In this document: positions 19,467 to 28,674 of the stretch, piece after piece
Position numbering within the stretch: position 1 is the stretch's first letter
Layout of the letters: each line of letters opens with the position of its first letter
NCBI RefSeq assembly: GCF_002917095.1
Contig: NZ_PQGA01000006.1
Location: 186,001 to 250,000 of the forward strand
Reading direction: 5' to 3'
Origin: Paraburkholderia eburnea
GTDB lineage: Bacteria; Pseudomonadota; Gammaproteobacteria; Burkholderiales; Burkholderiaceae
DNA length: 64,000 nucleotides
Position numbers and translations under genes: made by a program
Notes under the pieces: generated by a model
What the model was told of the DNA's origin: nothing
What the model saw: the letters and a program-made list of their open reading frames with translations, nothing else
Database searches by the model: none

Positions 19467-19562
19467 ATTGCGCGTCGCTCTGGTTCAAAGACAGGGGAAC
19501 GTCGAGGATATCACCCGGCCCCGGCGCGCGTCGCGACGGCGAGCCGCGCGTCAGTTCACCCG

Positions 19563-20999
19563 CTATTTCCAGACCTCGTTGCCCGCAACCGGCAATGCAG
19601 CAGCGTCTTCCCCTGACGATGTGAGCGCTTCGAGCGACAAGCCCTTTGTTTCGATGCCTAGCGTCCAGACGGCGAGCGCAGCGACGGCAAACGACAACGC
19701 GCCTAACATGAACACACCGCCCTGCCCGAAAAGCGGCAAGACGACGCCAACCGCGTAGGGGCCAATCAGCGAGCCGACACGGCCGATCGCCGAGGCAAAC
19801 CCCGAACCCGTCGCGCGCGCGCCAGTGCCGTAGAGTTCGGGCGTATAGGTGTAAAGCGCAGCCCACATCGCGAACAGGAAGAATTGCATGACGAGGCCCG
19901 TGCCAAGCAGCATCGGAATGCTTGCGCCGTGCAACGCGGTTTGACCGTATGCATAGGCCATCACGCCGCCGCCCAGCAGGGAGACCACGCAAGTCGGCTT
20001 GCGGCCCCAGACCTCGACCAGCCACGCCGCGCAGAGAAAGCCGGGGACGCCGCCAAGCGAGATCAGCACGGTGTAAAAAACCGACTGCGTGAGTGCAAAT
20101 CCCGCCTGCTGCAACAGCGCCCCGAGCCACGAAGTCAGTCCATAGAAGCCGAGCAGCGCGAAGAACCAGAGCGACCACACCATTGCGGTGCGGCGCCGGT
20201 ACGTCGGACTCCAGATCTCCCGAAGCGCGCTGCGCCCGCGTGGGGGCGTCGGCTCCAGAAGCCGCGCGGGCGGCGGCAGGCTCGACAGTCCGGCGGATCG
20301 CATCACGCTGGCCTCGATCTGCGCAACGACGCGGTCCGCTTCGGCCAGTTGTCCGCGATGTTCGAGCCAGCGAGGCGATTCGGGCACGATCCTGCGCACG
20401 ACCAGCACGAACGCGGCGGGAATGGCGAGCAGCGCGAACACGGTACGCCATCCGAGCGTCGGCAGCACGAAGTAAGCGACGATCCCCGCAGTGATGAAAC
20501 CGAGCGGCCAGAAGCCGTCCATCAGCGCGACCAGGCGGCCACGCTTCGCGGCGGGGACGAACTCGGAAAGCAGCGCCTGGGCGATCGGAAACTCCATGCC
20601 CATGCCGAAACCCAGCAGGATCCGATAGACGATCAGCATATTCACGTCATGCGCCGTCGAGCAGAGGTACGAGGCGATCCCCCATAGCACCATGCTCCAC
20701 TGGAACACCGGCCGCCGTCCGAAGCGATCCGCGAGCAGTCCCGCCACGGCGGCGCCAAGCGTCATGCCGAAGAAACTGGAGCTGGCGACCAGCCCGGCCT
20801 GTGCAGTCGAAAGCGCGAACTCTTTTCTGATCGAGCCAAGCACGAACGTCATCGTGCCCAGGTCGACCGAATCGAAGAAGAACGCGAGCGCGATGATGGT
20901 GAAAATCAGCTTGTGATAGCCGGAAAACGGCAGGCGCTCAAGCCGCGCCGCAGCGCTCGCGCGGGGTTCCGTTGCTGGAGTGGCAAAAGCAGTTCGCAT
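19563..20999 (-). CDS. MFS transporter, sugar/aromatic-acid porter type
   Basis: A 478-residue inner-membrane protein with 12 predicted membrane segments. The A-motif is present in the loop after segment 2 (GLLADRFGRRPVF) and again in the second half (VEVWGRKPT). Segment 4-6 features (YRILLGFGMGMEFPIAQALL; PESPRWL) match the SV2/NiaP-like and aromatic acid:H+ symporter branch. The substrate is not evident. It appears to be co-transcribed with the solute-binding-like gene downstream. Confidence 0.88.
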   Translation of the reverse strand: MRTAFATPATEPRASAAARLERLPFSGYHKLIFTIIALAFFFDSVDLGTMTFVLGSIRKEFALSTAQAGLVASSSFFGMTLGAAVAGLLADRFGRRPVFQWSMVLWGIASYLCSTAHDVNMLIVYRILLGFGMGMEFPIAQALLSEFVPAAKRGRLVALMDGFWPLGFITAGIVAYFVLPTLGWRTVFALLAIPAAFVLVVRRIVPESPRWLEHRGQLAEADRVVAQIEASVMRSAGLSSLPPPARLLEPTPPRGRSALREIWSPTYRRRTAMVWSLWFFALLGFYGLTSWLGALLQQAGFALTQSVFYTVLISLGGVPGFLCAAWLVEVWGRKPTCVVSLLGGGVMAYAYGQTALHGASIPMLLGTGLVMQFFLFAMWAALYTYTPELYGTGARATGSGFASAIGRVGSLIGPYAVGVVLPLFGQGGVFMLGALSFAVAALAVWTLGIETKGLSLEALTSSGEDAAALPVAGNEVWK

Positions 21000-21341
21000 G
21001 ACGTCCTCTGGTTGAGAACGGCAGCGCAGCGGGACGTGGCGCTGCCGTTCGCCTCAGTAGAGGCCGCCATAAAGGGGCGCAATAGAAGAAGAGCGGCATC
21101 CAGCAGGGACGCAAACGTCACTGGCGTTTTTAGAAAAGTCGCTGTCGTTTGCGTTATCGGCGATCTGGAACTTCGACATGGGGAGCGATCAGGCTCGCGC
21201 CAGCGACGGCGGATCTTTCCGCGCGATGAAAGTATTCCTTCCCGAAATCATGGTTAACCCCAGGCAAGCAAACTCCTAGACTTTCGTCATCGGTTGCGGC
21301 GAAACGGCGCACCGAACACCAAAACACTGGAGGTTGTCATC
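21000..21341. other. Intergenic region upstream of DUF4148 gene
   Basis: About 340 bases between the divergent MFS and DUF4148 genes. It should contain both promoters. No coding frame or clear operator is visible. Confidence 0.5.
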
Positions 21342-21662
21342 ATGAAGTCCCTTATTCAAGCCGTCGCAGTTGCTGTTGCCCTCGTCGTTCCGGTTGTATC
21401 GTTCGCCCAGTCGAATGGCCCGGTTACCCGTGCGCAGGTTCGCGCCGAACTGGCGCAGCTCGAAAAGGCCGGCTATAGCCCCGCACGCGGCAATGATCCG
21501 CACTACCCCGACGACATCCTCGCCGCCGAGGCCAAGGTCGCAGCACAAAATAGCGCCGTTGGCGGCGTCGCGGACGGCTCCACTGCCTCGGGCGGCCGCG
21601 TTGCCCCTGTCGCCGAGCGTCCTGCCTACGACGGCATGAAGCCCGTCTACTTCGGCCAGTAA
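21342..21662 (+). CDS. DUF4148 small secreted protein
   Basis: A 106-residue exported protein. The signal peptide ends at SFAQ; the mature protein begins with the hallmark TRAQVRAELAQLEKAGY, followed by the short acidic NDPHYPDDILAAEAKV segment that defines DUF4148. ATG 21342 follows GGAGG at a good distance. Such proteins are very numerous in Burkholderia and relatives; function is unknown. Confidence 0.92.
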   Translation: MKSLIQAVAVAVALVVPVVSFAQSNGPVTRAQVRAELAQLEKAGYSPARGNDPHYPDDILAAEAKVAAQNSAVGGVADGSTASGGRVAPVAERPAYDGMKPVYFGQ

Positions 21663-21762
21663 GCTGCCGGGCCGCGCAACGCACGCTGCGCGGCATTCGC
21701 TGCCCTGTATCCGCTGCACGGCCCAACGCGCGAGTTCCAGTCGCGAGTTTCCGTCGATAAGA

Positions 21763-22059
21763 CTATGCCGCTCTGGCCAGTTTGATCGCGCGTTCAGGGC
21801 ACGCCGTCACGCACAGGCCGCATGACTGGCACGCCTGTGCGTTGGGTGTATAGGCGACTTTCATGCCGTGCACCCGCAGTTTCAGGCGATGCCCCCAACC
21901 GAGGCCGCGGTAATCGGCTTCATCGATGCGCCGGACCTCGAACACATTCTCGGGGCAGACCTCAAGGCAATCGCCCTTGCCTTCGCAGCGTTTCAGGTCG
22001 ACGACTGGCGCAATCACGCCCGGCTTCTGTTTGCAGTGAGTGGTTGATTTCCCGCTCAT
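21763..22059 (-). CDS. Seven-cysteine 3Fe-4S/4Fe-4S ferredoxin
   Basis: A 98-residue cytoplasmic ferredoxin. The first motif reads CEGKGDCLEVCP, where the second expected cysteine is lysine; the second is the complete CQSCGLCVTACP. Seven ligands suggest one 4Fe-4S cluster plus one 3Fe-4S or otherwise altered cluster. Its start overlaps the stop of the small membrane protein gene (ATGA), so it is the third gene in an operon with the sigma factor. It may supply electrons for a stress function controlled by that sigma factor; the partner enzyme is not in this operon. Confidence 0.85.
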   Translation of the reverse strand: MSGKSTTHCKQKPGVIAPVVDLKRCEGKGDCLEVCPENVFEVRRIDEADYRGLGWGHRLKLRVHGMKVAYTPNAQACQSCGLCVTACPERAIKLARAA

Positions 22060-22370
22060 GCTTCGTCTCCCGTGCGCCGTGCGCGTCCCGCTCTCCATGC
22101 CGACTGGAAATGCTCCCGCTCCTCGGGCGTCATCGCTTCCCATTTGCGCCAGTGACGCCGGTAGCGCCCGCCGCCGTGCCCGCGAAATCCGCCAAACAGA
22201 ATGCGGCTCAACACCAGCAGGCCCAACGCGTGCGCGAAGTCGATCGCGCGGGCGCCAACGAAGAGCGCCGGGACCACCCAGTTCCAGAGCATCATGACCA
22301 CCCAGCCCAGCACGGCTATGGCAACCAGCACAAGCAGCGCTTTACCCGCGCATCTGATTCGAAACTTCAT
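22056..22370 (-). CDS. Small membrane protein, 104 residues
   Basis: One or two hydrophobic helices lie at residues about 8-60 (ALLVLVAIAVLGWVVMMLWN and a second around FVGARAIDFAHALGLLVLSR). A glycine/arginine-rich turn (GGFRGHGGGRYRRHWRKWEA) leads to a charged C-terminus (MTPEEREHFQSAWRAG). AGGAG precedes the ATG. It lies 12 bp after the sigma factor gene and overlaps the ferredoxin start. It could act as a small anti-sigma or sensor protein, but has no zinc-binding motif; this is only a positional guess. Confidence 0.75.
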   Translation of the reverse strand: MKFRIRCAGKALLVLVAIAVLGWVVMMLWNWVVPALFVGARAIDFAHALGLLVLSRILFGGFRGHGGGRYRRHWRKWEAMTPEEREHFQSAWRAGRARRTGDEA

Positions 22371-22382
22371 CCTTCTGCTCCT

Positions 22383-22964
22383 CTAAATATCCAGTTCGTC
22401 ATAAATGGGCTGTAGACGTGCGCGCAAATGCAAAACCGCATAGCGTTTGCGCGCAAGCAGCGTATTGAGCGCGACGCCGCTTTGCGCAGCCAGCTCCTTG
22501 AAGGAGCGCCCCTCCAGTTCGTGCGCGATAAAGACCTCACGTTGATTCGGCGGTAACTCGTCGAGCGCTTCCTGCAGGGCCTTGAGCAACAGACTGCGAG
22601 CGTAGAGCGCCTCAGGGCCGGCATCGTGCGCCGGCAAGGCGAGGTCGAGCCGATATTCACTGTCGGCTTCGTCCTCCGGCTTGGACAGGTCGGCGAGCGG
22701 CTGCTCTTTCTTCTTGCGAAAGCGATCGACGATGCGGTTGCGCGCGGCGCGGAACAGCCACGCGCTCGCCTGTTCGATCGGCGCGGGAAGCCGGTAGGCC
22801 TGCACGAATTCGTGGAACACATCCTGCAGAATGTCCTCGGCATCGTCCTGATCGCGGATCCGGCGCCGGATGAAATTGACGAGCCTCGTGCGCTCACGCA
22901 CCACGGTCGCGGTGATTTCGCTGTCTCGGTCGGTCATCGGCTGCGAGGTGGGTGGCGGTTCCAT
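22383..22964 (-). CDS. ECF RNA polymerase sigma factor
   Basis: A 193-residue group 4 sigma factor. Region 2 is clear (LVNFIRRRIRDQDDAEDILQ followed by DVFHEFVQAYR; then RAARNRIVDRFRKKK), and region 4 contains the DNA-binding helix (LPPNQREVFIAHELEGRSFK, ELAAQSGVALNTLLARKRYA). The start may be 22964 or the ATG at 22937. It is first in a three-gene operon with a membrane protein and a ferredoxin. The signal is unknown; no zf-HC2 anti-sigma follows. Confidence 0.9.
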   Translation of the reverse strand: MEPPPTSQPMTDRDSEITATVVRERTRLVNFIRRRIRDQDDAEDILQDVFHEFVQAYRLPAPIEQASAWLFRAARNRIVDRFRKKKEQPLADLSKPEDEADSEYRLDLALPAHDAGPEALYARSLLLKALQEALDELPPNQREVFIAHELEGRSFKELAAQSGVALNTLLARKRYAVLHLRARLQPIYDELDI

Positions 22965-23125
22965 GGACCTGAAGACGTTTCAGGCGCACGGATATTGTGG
23001 CGAACGCGAAAAATTCCTGCCGCAGTCCGGTTCAGCGAGCCATTTGGCGCAATGGCGTATCTTTTGCAGCTATCCGTCCGGATAAGGAACGGCAGAACGG
23101 CTGATTCCCGCTCGCACGAGGCCCT

Positions 23126-23806
23126 ATGAACACCACTACACCGACGCGCGAACCGGTGCCCGAAAAGCGCGAGCCCGTACTCAATACCGTCGATCGCGTG
23201 ACCGAATTGTGCTTCGGGCTATTCATGGCGTTGACTTTCGTTGGCGCCATCAAGGCCGTCACCGCGGGAGAAGACACGGGCCGCAAATTGTTCCTGGCGG
23301 CGCTCGGCTGCAATCTCGCGTGGGGCCTCGCCGATGCGGTGATGTTTCTCGTGCGCACGCTCGCGGATCGCGGGCAGCGCCTGAGCCTTGCGCTGACCGT
23401 GAAGCGCGAACCGGATCGCGCCGCAGCCGTGCGGGCATTGCGCGACGCGTTGCCGAAGGCGCTTGAGCCGCTCGTCGAAGACGATGAACTCGAACTGATT
23501 CGCGCGCGCCTGGCCGCAGCCCCTACGCTGCCGCCCCGCGCGCATTTCAGACGGGACGATTTTATTGGCGCAGCCGGCATTTTTCTGCTTGTCGTCGTAT
23601 CGACATTTCCGGTCGCGCTGCCCCTTCTCCTCGTGAAGGATCACGTCATCGCGCTCATCATTTCACGCGTGCTCACGCTTGCCATGCTGTTCGGCGCGGG
23701 CTTTGCGCTCGGACGCTACACGGGTGCCGGCGCAATGAAAGCGGGATTCGCCATGACGTTGCTGGGCGCCGTGTTGACGATGGCGATTATTGCGCTGGGC
23801 GGCTAG
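23126..23806 (+). CDS. Multispanning membrane protein, VIT/CCC1-like
   Basis: A 226-residue protein with about five membrane helices: one pair near the N-terminus (RVTELCFGLFMALTFVGAIK, LFLAALGCNLAWGLADAVMF) and three near the C-terminus (FLLVVVSTFPVALPLLLVKD and two more). The pattern of two N-terminal helices, a charged cytosolic middle and three C-terminal helices resembles VIT1/CCC1 iron/manganese transporters, but key metal-binding glutamates cannot be assigned with confidence. It is divergent from the sigma factor operon and converges on the molybdoenzyme operon. Confidence 0.6.
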   Translation: MNTTTPTREPVPEKREPVLNTVDRVTELCFGLFMALTFVGAIKAVTAGEDTGRKLFLAALGCNLAWGLADAVMFLVRTLADRGQRLSLALTVKREPDRAAAVRALRDALPKALEPLVEDDELELIRARLAAAPTLPPRAHFRRDDFIGAAGIFLLVVVSTFPVALPLLLVKDHVIALIISRVLTLAMLFGAGFALGRYTGAGAMKAGFAMTLLGAVLTMAIIALGG

Positions 23807-23816
23807 CGCTCTTCCA

Positions 23817-24770
23817 TCAGGAGCGCTGGTAGTAAAGATTCTGCGGGTGCCGCGCCTCGGCAAAGAAAAACCACCGCTCCGCCACCAGCCCTGCGTACTG
23901 GATGAGCGCCGCCGCGCAAAGCAGCACGAACGACAGCCCGACGGATCGCACGCCGCCGCCAATCGCCACGAGGCAGAAAGGCGCGAGAAATGCCGCTAGC
24001 AGGAACGTCCATTTGATGCGGGTCAGCGCGCGCGGTGTCTTGCCGTGAAAGAACTCGCGCAGATTGAAAGCGCCGGCGGTAAATCCGCGCGACTTCTGCT
24101 CGACATGTTCCGCGCGAATACCCGTCGCGCTTTGCACCGTTGATTTCGGGCGCAGGCGGGCATTGCGGATGAGCGACGCCGTGCGCGATGCACAGCCGGC
24201 AAGCGTCAACGCACATGCGCAGATGGCGAGCGGCACGGTCATGACCGGCGCGAATCTCGCGGCGCATGCCGTTGCAAGCGTAAAGCCCGATGCGCAGCCA
24301 AGCAGCAGGAAATTGACCAGCGTGAGCGGCGTCGCCCATTCCTGAAGAAAGCGCAGGCACGCGTAAATCATCGCGGTGCAAACGAAAAGCAGCACACTGG
24401 TCACGACCGCCACGCCGCCTATTGCGAAGGAAAACGATGCGCCTGTTAAATGCGCGAGGCCATACGCAAAGGTACAGGCCAGAAATACCGGCAGACAAAG
24501 GCATTCGCGCGAAAGCCACGAGGTACGCCACATCGCAATGGCCCGCCATGCCCGCTCGGGATGGCCGAGATGAAAAAACGAGGCAACGAGTCCCAACGCG
24601 CCCAGCGTGCACGAAAGCCCTGCGCCAACGACATAAAACGCAGCCGGAACCGTAGCCCCATTGCCGAAGCCTAGCCGTAACGCCAGTTCAACGCCGACTA
24701 GCGCGATGAGCAACCCCTGACCCGCGCCGCTAAGCGTCGTGAGAAACACCACTGAAAATGCCGGTTTCAT
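23817..24770 (-). CDS. DmsC/SoeC-type membrane anchor subunit
   Basis: The 317-residue inner-membrane protein has eight or so hydrophobic helices and the DmsC pattern (FFHLGHPERAWRAIAMWRTS WLSRE). It anchors the iron-sulfur and molybdopterin subunits and exchanges electrons with the quinone pool. The ATG at 24770 is chosen because GGAGA lies six bases upstream; the earlier GTG has no ribosome site. It is the last gene of the three-gene operon, 43 bp after the iron-sulfur subunit. Confidence 0.87.
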   Translation of the reverse strand: MKPAFSVVFLTTLSGAGQGLLIALVGVELALRLGFGNGATVPAAFYVVGAGLSCTLGALGLVASFFHLGHPERAWRAIAMWRTSWLSRECLCLPVFLACTFAYGLAHLTGASFSFAIGGVAVVTSVLLFVCTAMIYACLRFLQEWATPLTLVNFLLLGCASGFTLATACAARFAPVMTVPLAICACALTLAGCASRTASLIRNARLRPKSTVQSATGIRAEHVEQKSRGFTAGAFNLREFFHGKTPRALTRIKWTFLLAAFLAPFCLVAIGGGVRSVGLSFVLLCAAALIQYAGLVAERWFFFAEARHPQNLYYQRS

Positions 24771-24813
24771 ACCGCTCTCCACTGTTCGATTCAGGCGTGG
24801 TAATCAATCGCAC

Positions 24814-25548
24814 TCAAGCGCGCGTGGCGATCGACGCGAGATTGAGCGTGCCGTGTTCAACCTGCGCTTCGAGTGTCGAAGGCGCTGTTTCACCCGATGT
24901 CTTGCACGAACACGCGCCATCACCACACGACGTCACTTTCTGACGCGGCAAATAGTGATTCGACGGACGGGTCTCCCACTCCGGCATCAGTTGATAGCCG
25001 CCACGTTCGCGGATCGCCTTCGACACGACCGACTCGGGATCGTGGATGTCGCCGAACAGGCGCGCCGAAGTCGGGCACGCCAGCACACACGCAGGCTTGC
25101 GGTCGCGCTCGGGCAGCGCCTCGTTGTAGATGCGATCGGCGCATAGCGTGCATTTGGTCATTTCCTTGCGCGCTTCGTCGATTTCGCGCGCGCCATAGGG
25201 GCAGGCCCAGGCGCAGTATTTGCAGCCGATGCAGCGGTCGTAATCGACCAGCACGAGGCCATCTTCCTTGCGCTTGTAGCTTGCCCCGGTCGGACAGACC
25301 GGCACGCACGGCGGATCCTCGCAGTGCAGACAGGATTTCGGGAAGTGAATGGTGTCGGCCAATGGAAATTCGCCGGCTTCGAACGTCTGCACACGGTTGA
25401 AAAACGTGCCCGACGGATCAGCGTCATACGGGCGAAAATCGGCCAGACCGCCCGCCTCGCCCGAGGTGTTCCATTCCTTGCAACTCGTCACGCACGCGTG
25501 GCAACCCACGCAGACGTTCAGATCGATCACGAGCGCCATCTGTGTCAT
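24814..25548 (-). CDS. Four-cluster iron-sulfur subunit (DmsB/SoeB-type)
   Basis: A 244-residue ferredoxin-like subunit with four cysteine groups: CVGCHACVTSCKEWN, CLHCEDPPCVPVCPTGA, CIGCKYCAWACPYGA and CTLCADRI, the last completed by CVLACP. This is the DmsB-type wire between the molybdenum site and the membrane anchor. Near the C-terminus an extra CGDGACSC group is unusual. No Tat signal. It follows the catalytic subunit by 14 bp. Confidence 0.92.
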   Translation of the reverse strand: MTQMALVIDLNVCVGCHACVTSCKEWNTSGEAGGLADFRPYDADPSGTFFNRVQTFEAGEFPLADTIHFPKSCLHCEDPPCVPVCPTGASYKRKEDGLVLVDYDRCIGCKYCAWACPYGAREIDEARKEMTKCTLCADRIYNEALPERDRKPACVLACPTSARLFGDIHDPESVVSKAIRERGGYQLMPEWETRPSNHYLPRQKVTSCGDGACSCKTSGETAPSTLEAQVEHGTLNLASIATRA

Positions 25549-25562
25549 CGCCTGCCCCCCGA

Positions 25563-28508
25563 TTATTTACGCTGTGTGGCCTTCGCAAGACGCGCGGCAA
25601 ACTCGCCGCGCCCGGCAAAATAGGTCTGTACGACGCGATGAATCAGCCCACCCGTGCCAGTGTCGATTGTGCCGATTGCACCCGGCAATGCGGGCATCGT
25701 GGCGAACTGCGGCAGCGTGTGGTCGGCATCCGCTTGCGCCGGATAAATGCGCACGCGCACGTCGTACCACGCCGCCTGCCCCGTAACCGGATCGGAGTTC
25801 GACGTGCGCGCATGATCTGCGCGCTTGAGCGGAAGCTCGTCGGCGATCAGGTGGTTCAACAGGAAGCCGCGTTGCGATTCGTTGGCACCGGCTCCAAGCG
25901 TCCACGCGCCCGCCGACTTGCCGATGGCGTTCCACGTCCAGACCGTGCCGGGTTCCACCGCCTCGCTATAGCGCGCCATGCAGCGCACTTTGCCCCATTG
26001 CGATTCGACGTAAATCCAGCCGCCGTCCGCGATGCCCTGCGCGGCCGCCGTGCGCGGATTCATGTAGAGATAGTTTTCGCCGTGGATTTGGCGCAGCCAG
26101 GCGTTCTGCGAATCCCACGAGTGGTACATCGCCATTGGCCGCTGCGTGACGGCCGCGAGCGGAAAACGCGCGTGATCGGTCGTATCGTGTTCGAGTGGCG
26201 GATACCAGAATGGCAGCGGATCGAAGTACTTTTCGATGCGCGCGCGCAAGTGCTCGGGCGGCTGGCGCCCCTTCGTCCTGCCCTGCGCGGCGAGCCGGAA
26301 TTTCTGCATCACATCCGAGTAAATCGCGATGACAATCGGCTCGTTGAATTTGCGAAAGCCCTTTTCAACGGCGAACTGCAGATAAGGCCCGTTGACGTTG
26401 CGCATGTATTGCAGCGATTCGGGCAACGAGTAGTGATAGAAACAATGGTGTTTCGCGTAGTGCTCCCACTGCTGCGGATTCGGCTCGCCAACCAGCGCCT
26501 TTTCGCCATTCTCGCCGCGCCAGCCCATCAGGAAGCCTATGCCCGATCCTGGCGCCGTCTGGTAATGAACCACGAAGTCTGGATAGTCGCGGTATTTGCG
26601 CTTGCCTTCCGGCGTCGTGAAAGCAGGCAGTTTCAGGCGGCCGGCCAGTTCGACGAGCACTTCCTGAAACGGTTTGCACTCGCCCGTTGGCGGCAGGACG
26701 GGCACGCGCACGGAGTCGACCGGACCATCGAATTCGGAAATCGGCCGGTCGAGCATCGACATCGCGTCGTGGCGTTCGAGATACGTCGTATCGGGCAGGA
26801 TCAGATCGGCGAAAGCAGTCATCTCCGACTGGAACGCATCGCACACGACGATGAACGGAATCTTGTACTCGCCGCTCTCGTGTTTGTCCGCGAGCATCTT
26901 GCGAACTTCGACGGTATTCATCGACGAATTCCATGCCATATTGGCCATGAAGATCAACAGCGTATCGATCGGATAGGGGTCGCCGCGCCAGGCATTCGTA
27001 ATCACGCTATGCATCAGACCGTGCACGGCGAGCGGATATTCCCACGAGAATGCCTTGTCGATCCGCACGGGTTGCCCGTTGGCGTCGACAAAAAGATCTT
27101 CCGGTGCGGCGGGCCAGCCAAGCGGGCCATTCGCGAGTGGTGTATCCGGCTTTACGTCGTCGGGGCTGTTGGGCGGTTTCGCCGAGGGCGGCACGGCGCG
27201 CGGATAAGGCGACTTGTGCCGGAAGCCGCCTGGCCGGTCGATGGTGCCGAGCAACGACATCAACACCGCGAGCGCACGTATCGACTGGAAACCGTTTGAA
27301 TGAGCGGCAAGCCCGCGCATGGCGTGAAAAGCAATGGGTGCGCCCGTCACGCAATCGTGATGCTCGCCCCAGGCGTCGGTCCACGGAATCGGTAAGGTTA
27401 CCTTATGATCGCGTGCGACATCGGCCATTTCCCGCGCCAGACGGCGGATCGTGTCTGCTGGAATACCCGTGATATGCGCCGCCCATTCCGGCGTGCAATT
27501 GGCGACCTGTTCGCGCAGCAACTCGAATGACGGTGCGACGGGCGTGCCGTCCGCAAGCGTGTAGCGCCCTTCCAGCGCGGGCCGCGCGCCCGGTGTGTGA
27601 TGCGGGACCTCGCGCTGGCCCGCGACGTCCCACCACATATGATTCTGCGGAAAGAGTGGATTGCGCACTTCAACCGTTCTGTCCTGCACGAAGAGGCCAT
27701 AGCTATCGCTATCGGGCCGCATATCGATCAGCTCGCCCGCATTGGTATAACGCTCGACGAATTCGCGGTCGTATGCATGGCTTTCGATCAACTCGCGCAT
27801 GAGCGCCATGAACAGCGCACCGTCGGTGCCGGGACGGATCGGCACCCATTCGTCGGCGATGGCCGCGTAACCGGTGCGGATGGGATTGATCGCGATGAAG
27901 CGGCCACCCGCACGCTTGAACTTCGAAATGGCGATTTTCAGCGGATTCGAGTGATGATCTTCTGCCGTGCCGATCATGAAGAAGAGCTTCGCGCGATCGA
28001 GGTCCGGGCCACCGAATTCCCAGAACGATCCGCCTATCGTATAGATCATTCCGGCCGCCATATTCGCCGAGCAAAACCCACCATGCGCTGCATAGTTCGG
28101 TGTACCAAACTGTTTGGCGAACAGCCCCGTCAGCGCCTGCATCTGGTCGCGGCCCGTGAACAGCGCGAACCGCTTCGGGTCCGTCGCGCGCAAATGGGCG
28201 AGGCGCTTTTCCAGCAGGTCGAACGCGGCTTCCCAGGAAATCGGCTCGAATTGCGCGGTACCGCGCAAGGCGTCGGGCTTGCGCAGCAGCGGCTGGGTGA
28301 GACGCGCGGGCGAGTATTGCTTCATGATGCCCGACGAGCCTTTGGCGCAAATCACGCCTTGATTCAGCGGATGTTCAGGATTGCCGTCGATATAGCGAAC
28401 CTCGCCATCGCGCAGGTGAACGCGAATCCCGCAGCGGCAGGCGCACATGTAGCAGGTCGTCGTCTTGACCTCGAGTTTTTCGTCCTGCGTGCGGGGCTTA
28501 TGTTCCAT
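25563..28508 (-). CDS. Molybdopterin oxidoreductase, cytoplasmic, SoeA/DmsA-like
   Basis: A 981-residue catalytic subunit of the DMSO reductase superfamily. C19, C22, C26 and C54 (CX2CX3CX27C) bind the N-terminal 4Fe-4S cluster. The molybdopterin-binding domains follow (AINPIRTGYAAIADEWVPIR; SMLDRPISEFDG), with the C-terminal MGD-binding domain near QIHGENYLYMNPRTAAAQGI. There is no Tat signal, so the enzyme should stay in the cytoplasm. The start at 28508 has GGAGGAG upstream. With the B and C subunits downstream, this matches SoeABC sulfite dehydrogenases better than periplasmic DmsABC; substrate is not provable from sequence alone. Confidence 0.85.
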   Translation of the reverse strand: MEHKPRTQDEKLEVKTTTCYMCACRCGIRVHLRDGEVRYIDGNPEHPLNQGVICAKGSSGIMKQYSPARLTQPLLRKPDALRGTAQFEPISWEAAFDLLEKRLAHLRATDPKRFALFTGRDQMQALTGLFAKQFGTPNYAAHGGFCSANMAAGMIYTIGGSFWEFGGPDLDRAKLFFMIGTAEDHHSNPLKIAISKFKRAGGRFIAINPIRTGYAAIADEWVPIRPGTDGALFMALMRELIESHAYDREFVERYTNAGELIDMRPDSDSYGLFVQDRTVEVRNPLFPQNHMWWDVAGQREVPHHTPGARPALEGRYTLADGTPVAPSFELLREQVANCTPEWAAHITGIPADTIRRLAREMADVARDHKVTLPIPWTDAWGEHHDCVTGAPIAFHAMRGLAAHSNGFQSIRALAVLMSLLGTIDRPGGFRHKSPYPRAVPPSAKPPNSPDDVKPDTPLANGPLGWPAAPEDLFVDANGQPVRIDKAFSWEYPLAVHGLMHSVITNAWRGDPYPIDTLLIFMANMAWNSSMNTVEVRKMLADKHESGEYKIPFIVVCDAFQSEMTAFADLILPDTTYLERHDAMSMLDRPISEFDGPVDSVRVPVLPPTGECKPFQEVLVELAGRLKLPAFTTPEGKRKYRDYPDFVVHYQTAPGSGIGFLMGWRGENGEKALVGEPNPQQWEHYAKHHCFYHYSLPESLQYMRNVNGPYLQFAVEKGFRKFNEPIVIAIYSDVMQKFRLAAQGRTKGRQPPEHLRARIEKYFDPLPFWYPPLEHDTTDHARFPLAAVTQRPMAMYHSWDSQNAWLRQIHGENYLYMNPRTAAAQGIADGGWIYVESQWGKVRCMARYSEAVEPGTVWTWNAIGKSAGAWTLGAGANESQRGFLLNHLIADELPLKRADHARTSNSDPVTGQAAWYDVRVRIYPAQADADHTLPQFATMPALPGAIGTIDTGTGGLIHRVVQTYFAGRGEFAARLAKATQRK

Positions 28509-28674
28509 CGCTCCTCCAGATGTGCGCGCGGCGCAAACGGCAAAAACGCCATGCCGATAAGGGACATCGTATAAATGACCAGCACATAAGAAAACTCGCA
28601 ATTTGCGATCTCAAACATCGGCTTGCCTGATGGTTCGGGCGACGTGGACCAAACCACCGCGCTCTTACAAATCG

